Part shown: positions 49,208 to 61,634 of the stretch, piece by piece
Numbering within the stretch: position 1 is the first letter of the stretch
Layout: each line of letters opens with the position of its first letter
NCBI GenBank assembly: GCA_902729315.2
Contig: LR746272.1
Coordinates: forward strand, 3,940,035 to 4,004,034
Source: Spirodela intermedia
Lineage: Eukaryota; Streptophyta; Magnoliopsida; Alismatales; Araceae
Length of the DNA: 64,000 nt
Reading direction: 5' to 3'
Notes under the pieces: model-generated
Databases searched by the model: none
Seen by the model: the letters and a program-made list of their open reading frames with translations, nothing else
What the model was told of the DNA's origin: nothing
Made by a program: the position numbers and the translations under genes

Positions 49208-52200
49208 TGATAAGTCTTCATTATCATGAGTTAATAATTAGTAAATAATATAGTTTTAGTCTTAACTCATGATAAATAGACTTATATTTGTGTTAAAGTT
49301 TAAAAAGTGGTTTTTAGTTGATTAATGTGAATTTTTGGATAATTATGTGATTTTATACGAATTTATATGATTTTTACAGTCTTGCTTTTGAGATAAATGA
49401 AGAAAAAGAAATAAAAAATAAAAATAAGACAAAATGAGGGGGACTTGCCGGCCAATCAGGCTTGCAAGCGGGTCGGAAGCTCAGTCGGGGAGTAGCCGCG
49501 AGCAGGGGCTTGAGCGGCTTGGACCGATAGGGGCACGTGTGCGCCACTCCCCTTCCACGTCACCGGTGGCTAGCCGACTGTGGGGTAAGGAGTGGTGGTA
49601 CACGCGCGAGAAAGGGACTTGCTTAGAGATGTAACGTTACTATATATTCGCCCGAAAATTCGGCACACAACCGATGTGGGACTAAACCCGCGTCACCTTC
49701 CTAGAGCGGGCGGGCAACCAGTGCGGGTTCGAATCCTCCTAGAGCCAAAATTCATTTTTTATCTGATTATCACGACTTTCCTACAGATCGCTGGTGAAGG
49801 ATTAAGCAACTAGAATCGTTGGATCATCGGTGAAAATCTCGTCAACACGATTCGCAGAGCATTGTTACTAAAATTGCTGAACGATTCATGATAAAAGGAT
49901 CGCAAATCCATCAAGTAAAGCATCTCCGATTGATCGACGAACAAGACGTCGTCGTGAAGAGGACGATCCATCAGGAGACAAGTTGCCACCTCCTGAGAGC
50001 ATACCAGATGTGAGGAAGAGCCTCCTTGATAAGTCTTCATTATCATGAGTTAATAATTAATAAATAATATAGTTTTAGCCTTAACTCATGATAAATAGAC
50101 TTATATTTGTGTTAAAGTGTGAAAAGTGGTTTTCAGTTGATTAACGTAAATTTTTGGGTAATTATGTGATTTTATATGATTTTTACAATCTTACTTTTGA
50201 GATAAATAAAGAACAAGAAATAAAAATAAAAATATTGCAAAATGGGGGACTCGCCGGCCAGCCGGGCCTACAAGCGGGTCGGAAGCTCAGTCGGGGAGTA
50301 GCCGCGAGCAGGGGCTCGAGCGGCTTGGACCGATGGGGGCACGTGTGCGCCACTCCCCTTCCACGTCACCAGTGGCCAGCTGGCTGTGGGTCAAGGAGTG
50401 GTCGTACACGCGAGAAAAGGGACTTTGCTTAGAAAGCTAACATTACTATATATTCGCCTGAAAAATCGGCGCACAACCAATGTGGGACTAAACCCGCGTC
50501 ACACCTTCCTCAGAAGGGGCGAACAACCGGCGCGGGTTCGAATCCTCCAGAGTCAAAAGTCATATATTTTTATCTGATTATCGCGACTTTCCTGCAGATC
50601 GCTAGTGAAGGATTAAGCAACCAGAATCGCTGGATCATCGGCGAAAATCTCGTCAACGCGATTTGCGGAGCATTGCTACTAAAATTGCTGAACGATTCGC
50701 GATAAAAGGATTGCAAATCCATCGAGTAAATCATCTCTCGATTGATCGACGAACAAGCCGTCGTCGGGAAGAGGACGATCTGTCGGGAGACGAGTCACCA
50801 CCTCCTGAGAGCGTACTAGATGCGATGAAGAGCCTCCTCTTGCTGCGCAGACCTGAGGATGAAGCTCCTTGACACGTGCCCCACCTCCATCCAGCTCCTC
50901 TCCGTCAGGTGACAGCTGCTGGAGAGCCGCAAAGTCGCCATTTTTCCACTCCGCCGGGTGACAGCCGCCGGAGACGACTCGACGACCCATTTCATTAATC
51001 TCTAGACTTCGCGAGAAGATCTAGAGATTGCCCACGTCATCTTTGTCCAAGGAGAGCCTTCGAGGCCATGGACACTGCACGACGATCCTCCCGAACGCTC
51101 AGGATTCCGGTGCATCGCCGACGCATCACCGTCGCGACGCTGAAACTCTATTTTCCTGCTTTCAACTTACTTTACGCTTCATTTAGTGATAGTTTTTGTG
51201 ATTTTAATTTACCAAAATATACTTTGTTCTATTACGATTCTTCCGGCTTTTACTGATCTTAATTTGATTAATTAAATCATCTGTAATCGCTTACGTAAGA
51301 ATCGCCGGGCGGAACTCTGTTTCTGCTCGATTCGCGTTCGCCGGGCGCTGACGTCATCCTAACGTCCATACCCTTATTTCCCTTTTTCGTGAATTTTAAA
51401 TATATTTCCTTTTCATTTCCTAATATACAATTCATAGAAAATCGTATTCATTGAGGAAAATTCTGAATAATTCCCATATATTATAGTACATCCCTGTGAT
51501 CGACCTAGAAAATTACTGCTATTTTTAGAAGTTTTATTGAATTATAATTGATATATTTGTTCAGAAATACTTTTAAATATCTGAAAAATCGTATTTTCTA
51601 GTTTTATAAATTTTAGATTTGCGTGATTTAATATACAACGACTGAGTCACGTCACTCCTCTTGCTGCATAGACTTGAGGATGAAGCTCCCTGTTACGCAC
51701 CGCACCTCCATCCAGCTCCTCTCCATCAGGTGACAGCCACTGGAGAGCCGTAAAGTCTCCATTTTTCTGCTCCGTCGAGTGACAGTCGTCAGAGATGATT
51801 CGACGACCCCTTTCATTGATCTCTAGAATTCACAAGGAGATCTAGAAATTGCCCACGTCGTCTTTGTCTAAGGAGAGCCTTCAAGGCCGTGGACACTGCA
51901 CGATGATTCTCCCGAATGCTCAGGATTCTGGTGCATTGCCGACGCGACGTTGGAACTCTATTTTCCTGCTTTCAACTTAATTTTCGTTACATTTAGTGAG
52001 AATTTGTTGATTTTAAATTTACCAATATATACTTCATTTCATTACGATTCTTTTGGCTTTTACAGATCTTAGTTTTATCAATTTAATCGTCTGTAACCGC
52101 TTATGTAAGAATCGCCAGGCGGAACTCTATTTCCACCCGATTCGCGTTCGCTGGGCACTGACGTCTGCACCCTTATTTCTTTTTTCTGTGAATTTTAAAT

Positions 52201-52453
52201 ATATTTCCTTTTCATTTCCTAGTATAAAATTTATAGAAAATAGTATTCTTTGCAGAAAATTCTAAATAATTACCAGATATTATATTACATCCCTGTGATC
52301 GACCTGGAAAATTAGTGTTATTTTTGGAAGTTTTATTGAATTATAATTGATATATTTATTCAAAAATACTTTTAAATATCAAAAAATTTGTATTTTCTAG
52401 TTTTATAAATTTTAAATTTGCATGATTTACTATACAACGACTAAGTCACATCA
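49208..52453 (+). repeat. Z-family solo LTR (H) inside LTR G, itself split
   Basis: First part 49208-50026 (TGATAAGTC...GAGCCTCCT), second part 51655-52453 (...GACTAAGTCACATCA). Between them lies LTR I. No internal region, so it is a solo LTR. Confidence 0.9.
50027..51654 (+). repeat. Z-family solo LTR (I), innermost of the nest, TSD CTCCT
   Basis: 1628 bp, TGATAAGTC...GACTGAGTCACGTCA, flanked by CTCCT at 50022-50026 and CTCCT at 51655-51659. Removing it restores GAGCCTCCTCTTGCTGC, the Z consensus. It keeps many CG dinucleotides and a full GGTTCGAATCC word at 50535-50545. Confidence 0.93.
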
Positions 52454-53026
52454 TGGACACTACACGACAATCTTCTTGAAGGCTCAAGATTCTGGTGCAT
52501 CGCCGGCACATCACTGCCGCGATGTCAAAACTCTATTTTCTTACTTTCAACTTAAATTTTCGTTTTCATTTTGAGATAAATTATGTGATTTAAAATTTCC
52601 AATCTACTATTCATTTAATTAGGATTCTTTCAGCTCTTATAGATCTTAATTTGACTAATTAAATTGTCTATAATCACCTATGTGAGATTCATCGGGTGGA
52701 ACTCTATATCTACCCGATTTACGTTTGTCGGGTTCTGACGTCATCTTGACATCCACACCCTTATTTCCCTTTTTTGTGAATTTTAAATATATTTCATTTT
52801 TATTTTTTAGTCTAAAATTGATAAAAAAGTTATAAAATTATCTGATATTATATTACATCCCTATGATCAACTTGGAAAATTTTTATTATTTTTGAAACTT
52901 TTATTGAAATATAATTGATAGATTTATTCAAAAGTATTTCTAAATGTTAAAAAATTAATATTTTCTAGTTTTATAATTTTTAAATTTGAGTGATTTATGA
53001 TACAATGACTAAGTCACGTCAAATTT

Positions 53027-53044
53027 TGGCACTATTGCTGGGAT
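53027..53044 (+). other. tRNA-Asp-type primer-binding site of the Z element
   Basis: TGGCACTATTGCTGGGAT against TGGCGCCGTTGCCGGGGA, the complement of the plant tRNA-Asp 3' end; it starts five bases after the LTR terminus CA. Confidence 0.7.
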
Positions 53045-53320
53045 GCATTACATAATATTTGGTATTTTTCTATTTTTCTCTTAGAGTACACAAAAAAATT
53101 GAACTCTTGTTTTTATTTTCTTCTTACAGAAAAATAAAAAAAAATAGAGAACGAAGATCAACAAGACATGAACTAGAGCATATTGAAGGAGGATAACATT
53201 TATTAAACTTTTTCCTCAAATTTTTTCATTTTTATGCATGGTAGAAGATCTTTACATCTAAGGCTAGAAAATTCTTCCACTACTTTATCCAAAGCCAAAA
53301 ATTCGAAATAAAAATCAATT

Positions 53321-54400
53321 TTGATGGATCCTGAAGGTAGTATAGGTCAAATTGAGAGTAATCCCATGGCTATGAAAAGTTATTATATCCTTGATTTAGA
53401 CCAACAAGCATCTAATATTAAAGTTTCATTATCACTCACTATTAAATTTGAAATAAATCTAGAAAATTTTCAAATGCTCCTTAATTTTCATGGATTGCCT
53501 TTAGAGGAACCTCACCAGCATTTAGAAAAATTTCATATGATCTTTAATTTAGTTAATCTCTCTCAAATTACACAAGAAATTATTAAGATGAAATTATTTT
53601 CTCATACACTTAGGGACAAAGCTAATTGTTGGCTATCCACATTAGATAGAGAATTAACTAGCTAGAAAGACATAGAACAAGTATTTCTTCGAAAATTTTA
53701 TCCCTTAAGAAAAACTCAAAATATGACAAAACATATATAGAGTTTTTTCCAAAGGCTAGGAGAAACTTTGCATGAGACATGGAAAAAATTTAAAGATTTA
53801 CTTCGGAAGTGTCCTCATCATGTTGTATTCAAGTGACAGCTCAATAGAAGTTTTTATGATGAATTATTAAAACAACATAGAAATATGGTTGATTTTATAT
53901 GTGGAAGAGCTTTTATGGAGAAAATTTTGGATGAGATTTACAGCTTTTATGAGAATTTAAGTAAAAATTCTAGAGATCAAGCCACTTTTGAGTTATATGA
54001 TATGGATAAAAAGAGAGGAATTTATGAATTGTATTATGATGATGATTCTAATTTAAAAAATGAGGTTAATTAGATTAATCAAAGATTAAAAAAACTTGAT
54101 TTACTTATTGACAATATTAGAAAGCCTCCTAACCTTCAACATAATACATATAGTACTTATTCTATGTATGATGAAAATGATCATTCCGAATTTCAATGTT
54201 ATAATTTCGATCAATCATTTCAGCTTAGGCAAGAGCAAGTGTAAGTACCCTATGATTTTAGTAAAGATAGGAAATATTTTTCTAATTTTTATAATTTTAA
54301 TTAGAGGAATAATATTTCGTGGAGAGACCCAAATAATATTCAAAATTCAAAAATACTTAGACCCGATTCAAAGTCTGAATTTCGTCTAAAATAGGAACAC
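53321..54400 (+). pseudogene. Ty3/gypsy gag (Z element), broken
   Basis: The frame opens with MDPEGSIGQIESNPMAMKSY and includes LNFHGLPLEEPHQHLEKFHM and MKLFSHTLRDKANCWLSTL (the retrotransposon gag segment with its W). It is interrupted by a TAG at 53663-53665 and resumes in frame (IEQVFLRKFYPLRKTQ, ETLHETWKKFKDLLRKC), with further stops, to about 54390. It has the same layout as the X-element gag but is clearly diverged from it. I see no CCHC knuckle as clean as in the X element. Confidence 0.8.
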
Positions 54401-54689
54401 AGATTTTAGAAAAATCAATGCTCTCAAATCCAACCTGATTTTATAAATATGATGTAGCAAATGAGCTAAATGGTGCAGCAAACAATAAACCAAATGATGT
54501 TGTAGTAAAAATAATTTATAGAGGTTTTTGAGAATAAGAGAGAAGAGGGACAACCACTTAGTCAGCCCATAGAAAATTCAGGAAACTATCAAATAGTAGG
54601 ATTTCAGTAAAAAAAGTTTAGCTAAAAATTTTTAGAAAAAAACTCACAAAATAAACATATTAAAATAGTGGACTGAAAATATAGTAGCA

Positions 54690-55340
54690 GAAAATTTGAA
54701 TAAAATCATTTACTACTCACAATTGATGAATGAATATAGTGAGGATGATGAGGAGAAAGAGTCCTTAGATGAAGAAATAACAGTTGCTCATGAATTTTTT
54801 TTCTAAATTTTAGTAGAAAGAAGTAAGGACAAAAATGAAAAAAAACAGATTTCAGGTGAGGAAAAACTAGTTAATTTGGAAGATGTAGGAGATGAAATTA
54901 ATAAATTTAATCAGTATTTTACACCCATAGATGATGTTAGTGAGGATGATGATGTATATCATATGCCGAAATTAGAAGATAGCTTTTAGGAAGATGAAAA
55001 ATTTGATGAGTTCAAAAACAAAAAGTTAGAAAAAGAGTTGATTCAATTAATGGGAAGAAATGAAAATAATGGATATGAATATAGAGATAAATTTGGAGGA
55101 GAAAATTTGAATTTTGATGAATTCATTTGATCTGACATTAAAGTAGACAATCCTTCCATTCTTCAAAACCCACAGCCTATTAGAATTATGTCTAAGCTTT
55201 AAATATTTCACTCCTCACAAACTGAACAAATATGTAGGGAAGATAAAATAGAGTAGGGGAAGATTATCTAGATAAAAGAATACATTATGAAATGGGTGAA
55301 TGTAAGAATTAGAGATATCAATTTAAATAAAAAAAATTAG
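54690..55340 (+). pseudogene. Acidic reading frame of the Z element (plus copy)
   Basis: Fragments rich in Asp, Glu and Asn (MNEYSEDDEEKESLDEE, PIDDVSEDDDVYHMPKLED, KLEKELIQLMGRNENNGYEY, HSSQTEQICREDKIE), separated by single stops in one frame. The same peptides occur in the minus-strand copy at 45264-45970, which shows a shared ancestral reading frame. No known domain recognised. Confidence 0.6.
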
Positions 55341-57216
55341 ATTGGGTAAGAGCTAATTTGAAAATTATATGGCTTGATCACATTTTATGGTCTATTAATG
55401 AAAAGTAATTACTAATGAATAAGAGCCTTAGAAAATGAGATAAAAATGAGAAAAGGTTCTTTTAATAGAAATATTATTTTGTGAAAGTTTTGTTAATTTC
55501 TATTTTTATTGGCTAAAAGTATGTCAAGGTATATATATGAAGCACATGAATTTATGTTAAATCTGTAAAAGAAGATCATGAAACTTACCTTGGGATACAA
55601 ATATATTTTGATAGCCATAGATCATCTTATATGATCTAAGAGCTGTCCAGTTGAAGACATTGAATTCAGTGTTGCATGGGAGGCAACCTATGGATTTTTT
55701 TTCATTCAGTTTTTTTGTAAAGTTCTATTTTTCTTAGAATTTTATAATATTCGATTCTACATTTGTTTTTTTTTCAAAAAAGTATAGGAAGAGAAGTGTA
55801 AGATGAAGTAGAAAATTAAAAAATAGGTTGAGGTGATATCTTTTTGAGCTTTATCATTTATGAAAATATTTTTAGTGCTTAACTTTGCATATATGCATGG
55901 TTCACTTGAAAATTATAGTTTTCTATATATTCTGTTTTGAATTTTTCTATGTCATTGAGGACAATGTATTATTTTAAGTTGGGAGGTGAAGTATTAAGTC
56001 TTAATTTATGATGTAGAATGATTAAGAACATGGGTTTGCATTTGTTTTCATGCTCACTTGGAAAAGTAATGAAAAAAAATTCAGAAAAATTACAACATCT
56101 GTTTCTGGTTTTCTATCAAGAATAGCAAAAAATAATTTACAAACTGTAAAAAATAGTAGAGAAAAAACAGTCCAAAATTTGAAATTCTAGAGACCTTTTT
56201 CTCATATTTTAATCCCCTAAAAATATATTTCTCAAATTCAAAATTACAACTATAAAGAGGATAGTTTTGATTTATTTTTGACAAATTCGTCATTGTTGTA
56301 AATAGAACTGAAAACATAAAACAGAACCGTGAGAATTATCTAATTGACAAATTTCTTACATCATATTGAATACACAAAAATTAAATCAATTAGATTGATT
56401 GATACCAAAAGATACTAGGAAGATTATTATTGAGTTAAAAGAATGATTTAGTAGCATGAAATGTTAGAATACTCCTTAGATACATGATAGATAACATGGA
56501 TTTGATTTTATAGATTTTCACTTCATGATCTTGATGGAGAGTATTTATTTGATGTGAAAATTTGATTGATCATTTGAGTTTAATGAAGATTTTTACACCT
56601 TGATCTATAGGACTTGTGAAGAGAAATCACTTATTTTAGAATTTAAAAAAAAGAGCAATGTGAAAGATCTAAAAATGAAGAGTACATATGAAGGGTGCGA
56701 GACATCATTCACATTGTCGAAAGTCATCCATAGAAAAATACTTGCTGCAAAATAAGTGGATAATGTGAAAGCCCTGAAAATGAAGAGTACACATGGAGGG
56801 TGTGAGACATCATTCTTATTGTCAATTTTTTTATATAGGAAAAGCTACTTATCCACTAGAGAAAAAAATAGAAGAAATATAGTGCAAACTTTAAAAATCA
56901 AGTCATAGAAAAAGAAAAATGTAAGATCAATATTATTCTTAGATGAGTATTAATAATTGAAACATCTTGTGAATTATATCTATGAGTGAAGAAGTAATAA
57001 AGATGTGAATAGAAGAAGTGAAGTCTAGATTGTTCTTCGAAAGAGTGATTAAATATTTGAGCACTTGACATCATTCTTAAATACTTGATATAAGAGTCCA
57101 AAGTGTCTAGAGGTTCATCATTTCTAATTGTATTTTTTTATGTATTGAAATATGATGGTTTTGAAATTTGTGAACACTTATTTTTGTAATTTCATTACTA
57201 AGGGACTATCAATGAT
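55341..57216 (+). other. Non-coding 3' interior of the Z element
   Basis: AT-rich. It includes a near-duplicate pair around 56660-56720 and 56770-56825 (AAAATGAAGAGTACACATGG, GGGTGTGAGACATCATTC), a short internal tandem duplication. No coding motif. Confidence 0.5.
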
Positions 57217-57229
57217 TTAAGTTGGGGGT
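57217..57229 (+). other. Polypurine tract of the Z element
   Basis: TTAAGTTGGGGGTG directly before the 3' LTR start at 57231; this is the normal plus-strand priming site of LTR elements. Confidence 0.7.
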
Positions 57230-57230
57230 G

Positions 57231-58742
57231 TGATAAGTCTTCATTATCATGAGTTAATAATTAATAAGTAATATAGTTTTAGCCATAACTCATGATAAAT
57301 AGACTTATATTTGTGTTAAATTGTGAAAAGTGTTTTTTAGTTGATTAATGTGATTTTATGTGAATTTATATGAGTTTTATAATCTTATTTTTGGGATAAA
57401 TGAAGAAAAACAAAATAAAATAAAAAAAGAAAAAAAGGAGGGGACCTGCTAGCTAGCCGGGTCCACAAGTGGGTTGGAAATCTAGTTGAGGCACAATCGA
57501 GGCACAGTTGCAAGTAGGGATTTGAGCGGCTATGGACCGATGGGGACACGTGTGCACCACTCCTCTTCCACGTCATCAGTGGCCAGCTGGCTGTGGGGCA
57601 AGAAGTGATCGTACACACGTGAGAAAGGGACTCATTGATTCCCAAATCTTGCATTACCATATATTTATCTCAACACTCGGCATATAATCGATGTGGGACT
57701 AAACTGACAATCACACCTTCCCTGGAATGATTTTATGATTTTAATACTGAAAATACCCCTTATTTATAACAACAAGATATCATGATGATGTCACTATATA
57801 AGGGTATTCGAGAACTTATTCCCTCTCTCTCATGTAGGTGGGTGACCACTGTGGGTTAGAATCCTACCAGAGCCAAAAGTCATATTTTTATCTAATTAAA
57901 TCGCGACTTTCCACCAGATCGCCAATGAAAGATTAAGCTGTCAAAATCACTTGATCATCAACAAAAATCTTGTCAATGCAATTTGCAAAGCATTGTTACT
58001 AAAATTGCTAAACGATTCACGATAAAAGGATTGCAAATCTATCAAGTAAATCATCTTTGATTGATCGACGAACAAGCCATCGTCAGGAAGAGGATGATCT
58101 GCTAGGAGATGAGTCGCCACCTCTTGAGAGTGTACCAGATGCAATGAAGAGCCTCCTCTTGTAGCGCGGTCTTGAGGATGAAGCTCCTTGACATGCGCCT
58201 CAACTCTATTGAGCTCTTCTCTATCAGGTGACAGCTGTTAGAGAGCTGCAAAGTCATTGTCTTTTCACTTTGTCAGGTGACAGCCACTGGAGATGATTCG
58301 ACAACCCATTTCATTGATCTCTAGACTTCGCATGAAGATCTAGAGATTGCCCACGTCGTTGTTGTCCAAGGAAAGCCTTTGAGGCCATAGACCTACACGA
58401 TAATCCTCCCCAATGCTCAGGATTCCGATGCATCACCGACACATCAGTGCTGCGATGCAAGAACTTTGTTTTTTTACTTTCAACCTAATTTTTGTTTTAT
58501 TTAGAGATAATTTATGTGCTTTAAATTTTCTAAAATACTCTTCATTTAATTATGATTATTTCGACTTTTATAGATCTTAATTTGACCAATTAAATCATCT
58601 GTAATCACCTACATGAGATTCACCAGGTAGAACCCTATTTTCACCTGATTTGCATTCGTCGAGTGCTGACATCATCTTGACATTCGTACCCTTATTTCTC
58701 TTTTTTTTTAATTTTAAATTTATTTTATTTTCATTTCTCATA
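57231..58742 (+). repeat. Z-family 3' LTR, truncated at its 3' end
   Basis: Begins TGATAAGTCTTCATTATC right after the polypurine tract and matches the Z LTR to about TTTTCATTTCTC. It then stops matching; the last 280 bases or so of the LTR are missing. It is therefore the partner of LTR G, and no target-site duplication can be read. Confidence 0.82.
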
Positions 58743-60319
58743 TGGTTCTAAGTAGTTATTAGAATCATGAATCAATTTTAATAGTTTATAGGCCTAGATT
58801 CACCAATAATAATAATAATAATTTTAAATAGATATAGTGTCGAGCTAGGTCATCTCCTAAGGGAAGGCTTTTAAAAATCCTTTTATTCTTTAATTTAAAT
58901 AATTACGAAATTTATTAGAAGATTTAACTTGGTATTCAAAGCAATAAATGAAATAAAATGGCAAATAAATATAAATATGATTTTAAAAATTAAATAAATT
59001 AAAATGAGTAAACTAAATATGCTTTGGATTGATAAGATAGAAGAGAAATAAGTAAATAAATGATTAAACCTAAGGAAATAAAATTATTTCACAGATCAAA
59101 TAAGAAAATAATGAAAACTCTATTAAAAATCAAACTTACAACTCTTAGAATGCATGGCTTGATGTCGACCTCTGAGTAGCATTTCTCAATCTTACATCTA
59201 GTTCAACGGAATGGATTTAAGGTGAAAAGGGTAGAGGAGAACAATCGAAATCAACGATGCACTCTTCAGATTTTTATTTTTGCATGAGAAAGAAGAACAA
59301 CGTTTTCTCTCAAGAACAACCCAAGAACAACTCTGAAAAAGCCTCCTTTCTCTCCTTCTTCCTCCTTTTTGTCCCCCAGATTTGAAATTGCATTTCTATT
59401 TTGACTTCCTATTTTTTTCTGTATTTTGCCAATTTTTCTCTGATTTTTCTGGCATTTTCCCCTTTTCTCATGTGGCAATAATTGATAGATTATCTATTTT
59501 ACCAGATGATAATCGATATTTGAACATATACCCTTCTGTGCATGCGAGAGAATAATCGATATCGTCTATTTTACTAGACAATAATCGATATCTGTAAATA
59601 TATCCTCCAAAGTGTGGTTTGATACTGTTGGATCCTCGTGTCGTCATTTTGCTCAAAGAGGGGTGACTTGGGCCCAATAATTGCCATTAGATCTCCATCG
59701 GGTTTCGCTCCTTTGGCGCATGCTTTATTAGGATCCTTGTGCATCAGATGCCACGATAGCCACCATTGGATTGGTGGCTACTTTTCGTGTGTTGATGGCT
59801 GTGACGTGGAGTCTCTTGGATCGTGGGAACTACTAGTGGTCGCCGTCGGATCTTGGAGCTACTTTTTCATATGACAGTGGTGGTGATGTGGCTTCATGGC
59901 GTGTGTCGGATCTGACCACTACTATGGTGCTATCGTCAGATCTGAAAAGAATATAAAGTGAATCCCATATCGGAAATGTTATGCGAGTGTTATCATATAT
60001 AATAATGATGTCATCTAATTATATTTATTTTAATGCCTAAAATTTTCAGAAAAATTATATAAAATATATTTCAATTAATGATAAATATTTAGTAAAATAA
60101 TATTTTATTTAAAAATAAAAATAAATGATAATTAAGCCTCAAGATATGAAATAAATTCTCATCAATTTTATTTTTATTCATAAAATATCAATTTAAATTA
60201 AGATTTAGAGAGGTTTATTTAAATAACAAATAAAATAGTTAACATGATAACTTGTGAAATATTTCTCAAATATACATTATTCTCTCTGATTTGATAATAG
60301 GTTAGCATATAATTTTCAC
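58743..60319. other. Unassigned sequence with LTR-like pieces
   Basis: At 58830-58870 the phrase GTCGAGCTAGGTCATCTCCT resembles text seen in plant gypsy LTRs in reverse. At 59480-59610 two copies of a palindrome-rich ATAATCGATAT segment resemble the palindrome area of the X LTR. From 59640 to 59950 there is a GC-richer stretch with an unrecognised open frame (59638-59874). No gene is supported. Confidence 0.35.
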
Positions 60320-61634
60320 AAGTTATTAGTTCAGACAAAACCAAGCCATCACCTCGGTGTTTCCAATTGCCTAAGAGGCAAACTAAACCTAGGCAATGAT
60401 TTCTTTCTTCCTTTCAGTATTTATTTATCTATTTTTGTCATTTATTTATATTTTACTACAAGTTATTTCTATTTCACATATGCTTCAATTGAAATGAGTA
60501 GAACTAATTCAAAACTCGGTGAATGATCTTTGTTCTTTTTCTGAATCCTTTGAAACTCATTTGAGATCAACCTAAAATTGTTCTAACTTATTTTTCATTG
60601 ATTTCTATAGTTAAATCTCGATGTATTTGTATTCTAAATGTTCTGTAAATAACAAGTATTTTTTTATTTTCAAACATGAAATAAACAAGATTAAAGGCTG
60701 ATTAATGAGCACCAAATTGTTAAAACAAGGTGGAGACAATCACAACTGACCTCATGTCATGTGTGTGAATTCTCGAGCATACATTTGTCTGAAATAATGG
60801 TCATTGTGAAAACGGGTTGACCATATTTTTCTCTTTCTTTTATTATTGTCTTATTTCTCTATCTCCCTCTCTCATGAGACCTCTTCTTCTCTCTTTGTCC
60901 CTCATGAGATCTATCTCTCTTTCTCTCTCTCTATTGATCAATCTCTCTCTCTTTCTCTCCATCGATCAATCTCCTTCTCTCTTTCTCTCTCTTTTGTGAG
61001 ACCTTTCTCTCTCTCCATCTCATGTGAGATTTCTCTCCATCTCTCTCTTTCTCTCTCTTTTGTGAGAGATCTCCTCTCTCTTTCGTAAGAGCTATCTCTA
61101 CTCTCTTTTCCTCCTTTTATTCTTCTCACCTCAACCTTCTAGTTTATTATTTCTATTAAATGTTATTAAAATATTAAAAATCACTCTAAATATAAATTAA
61201 ATTAATTTTTCAAGATTGATTAATCAATTTCTTATGTTCAACCTGAAACTTACATCTATACTAATATTTTATTAAATCTTAGTTGTAAATATTATTAGAT
61301 AATGTGTATTTAAACACAACAACAAGTGTACATCACCAGATAATAATTGATTATTGTCTTCATATTCCTAACGATGATACATGTGAAAACTTAAGTTCTC
61401 GGAATTATGATACTTCATGAACTACTAGATCAGATGTGCTTGGTCATGTGGCATATTGAGCACCATAGGATTAACCCACCATGAATTGTTATCGACTGAA
61501 AACTTAAGGTCCTTTGTACCGTGGTGCTTTGCTTATCAACAGATCATCATTTATGGTCACGTGTGTGCTAAGCGGCATCAGATTCATAAACTGTCGGTGG
61601 ATTACTTTATGCATCTAGTATTGTGATGACTCGT
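60320..61634 (+). repeat. Scrambled X-family LTR (X3) with an inverted segment
   Basis: 60320-61336 matches the 3' half of the X LTR (from the AGTTGCCTAGGAGGCA area to GTGTACATCA) in plus orientation. The next segment, 61337-61634, matches the reverse complement of the X middle (about 32530-32800): it reads TAATTGATTATTGTC, then ACTTAAGTTCTCGG, then CTAGATCAGATG. This is a foldback-like rearrangement. Confidence 0.7.

Larger units (their letters stand above)
48089..53021 (+). repeat. Z-family 5' LTR (G), split by a nested pair of Z LTRs
   Basis: LTR G runs from TGATAAGTC at 48089 to 49207 and resumes at 52454-53021, ending GACTAAGTCACGTCA. The missing middle is filled by LTR H. The flanking pentamers of H are TGGAT (49203-49207) and TGGAC (52454-52458), one mismatch, and the rejoined text agrees with the Z consensus (GTGGACACTGCACG). 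A primer-binding site follows at 53027, so G is the 5' LTR of the element ending near 58.7 kb. CG sites are heavily decayed. Confidence 0.88.
53022..57230 (+). mobile_element. Interior of a pol-less Z-family Ty3/gypsy element
   Basis: It starts with a primer site (53027-53044), carries a broken gag (53321-54400) and an acidic frame (54690-55340). There is a first polypurine-like signal near 55940-55985 (CATTGAGGACAATGTATT, AGTTGGGAGG), and it ends with AAGTTGGGGGTG directly before the 3' LTR at 57231. No protease, reverse transcriptase, RNase H or integrase was recognised in 4.2 kb, so it was non-autonomous or lost pol. Confidence 0.82.
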
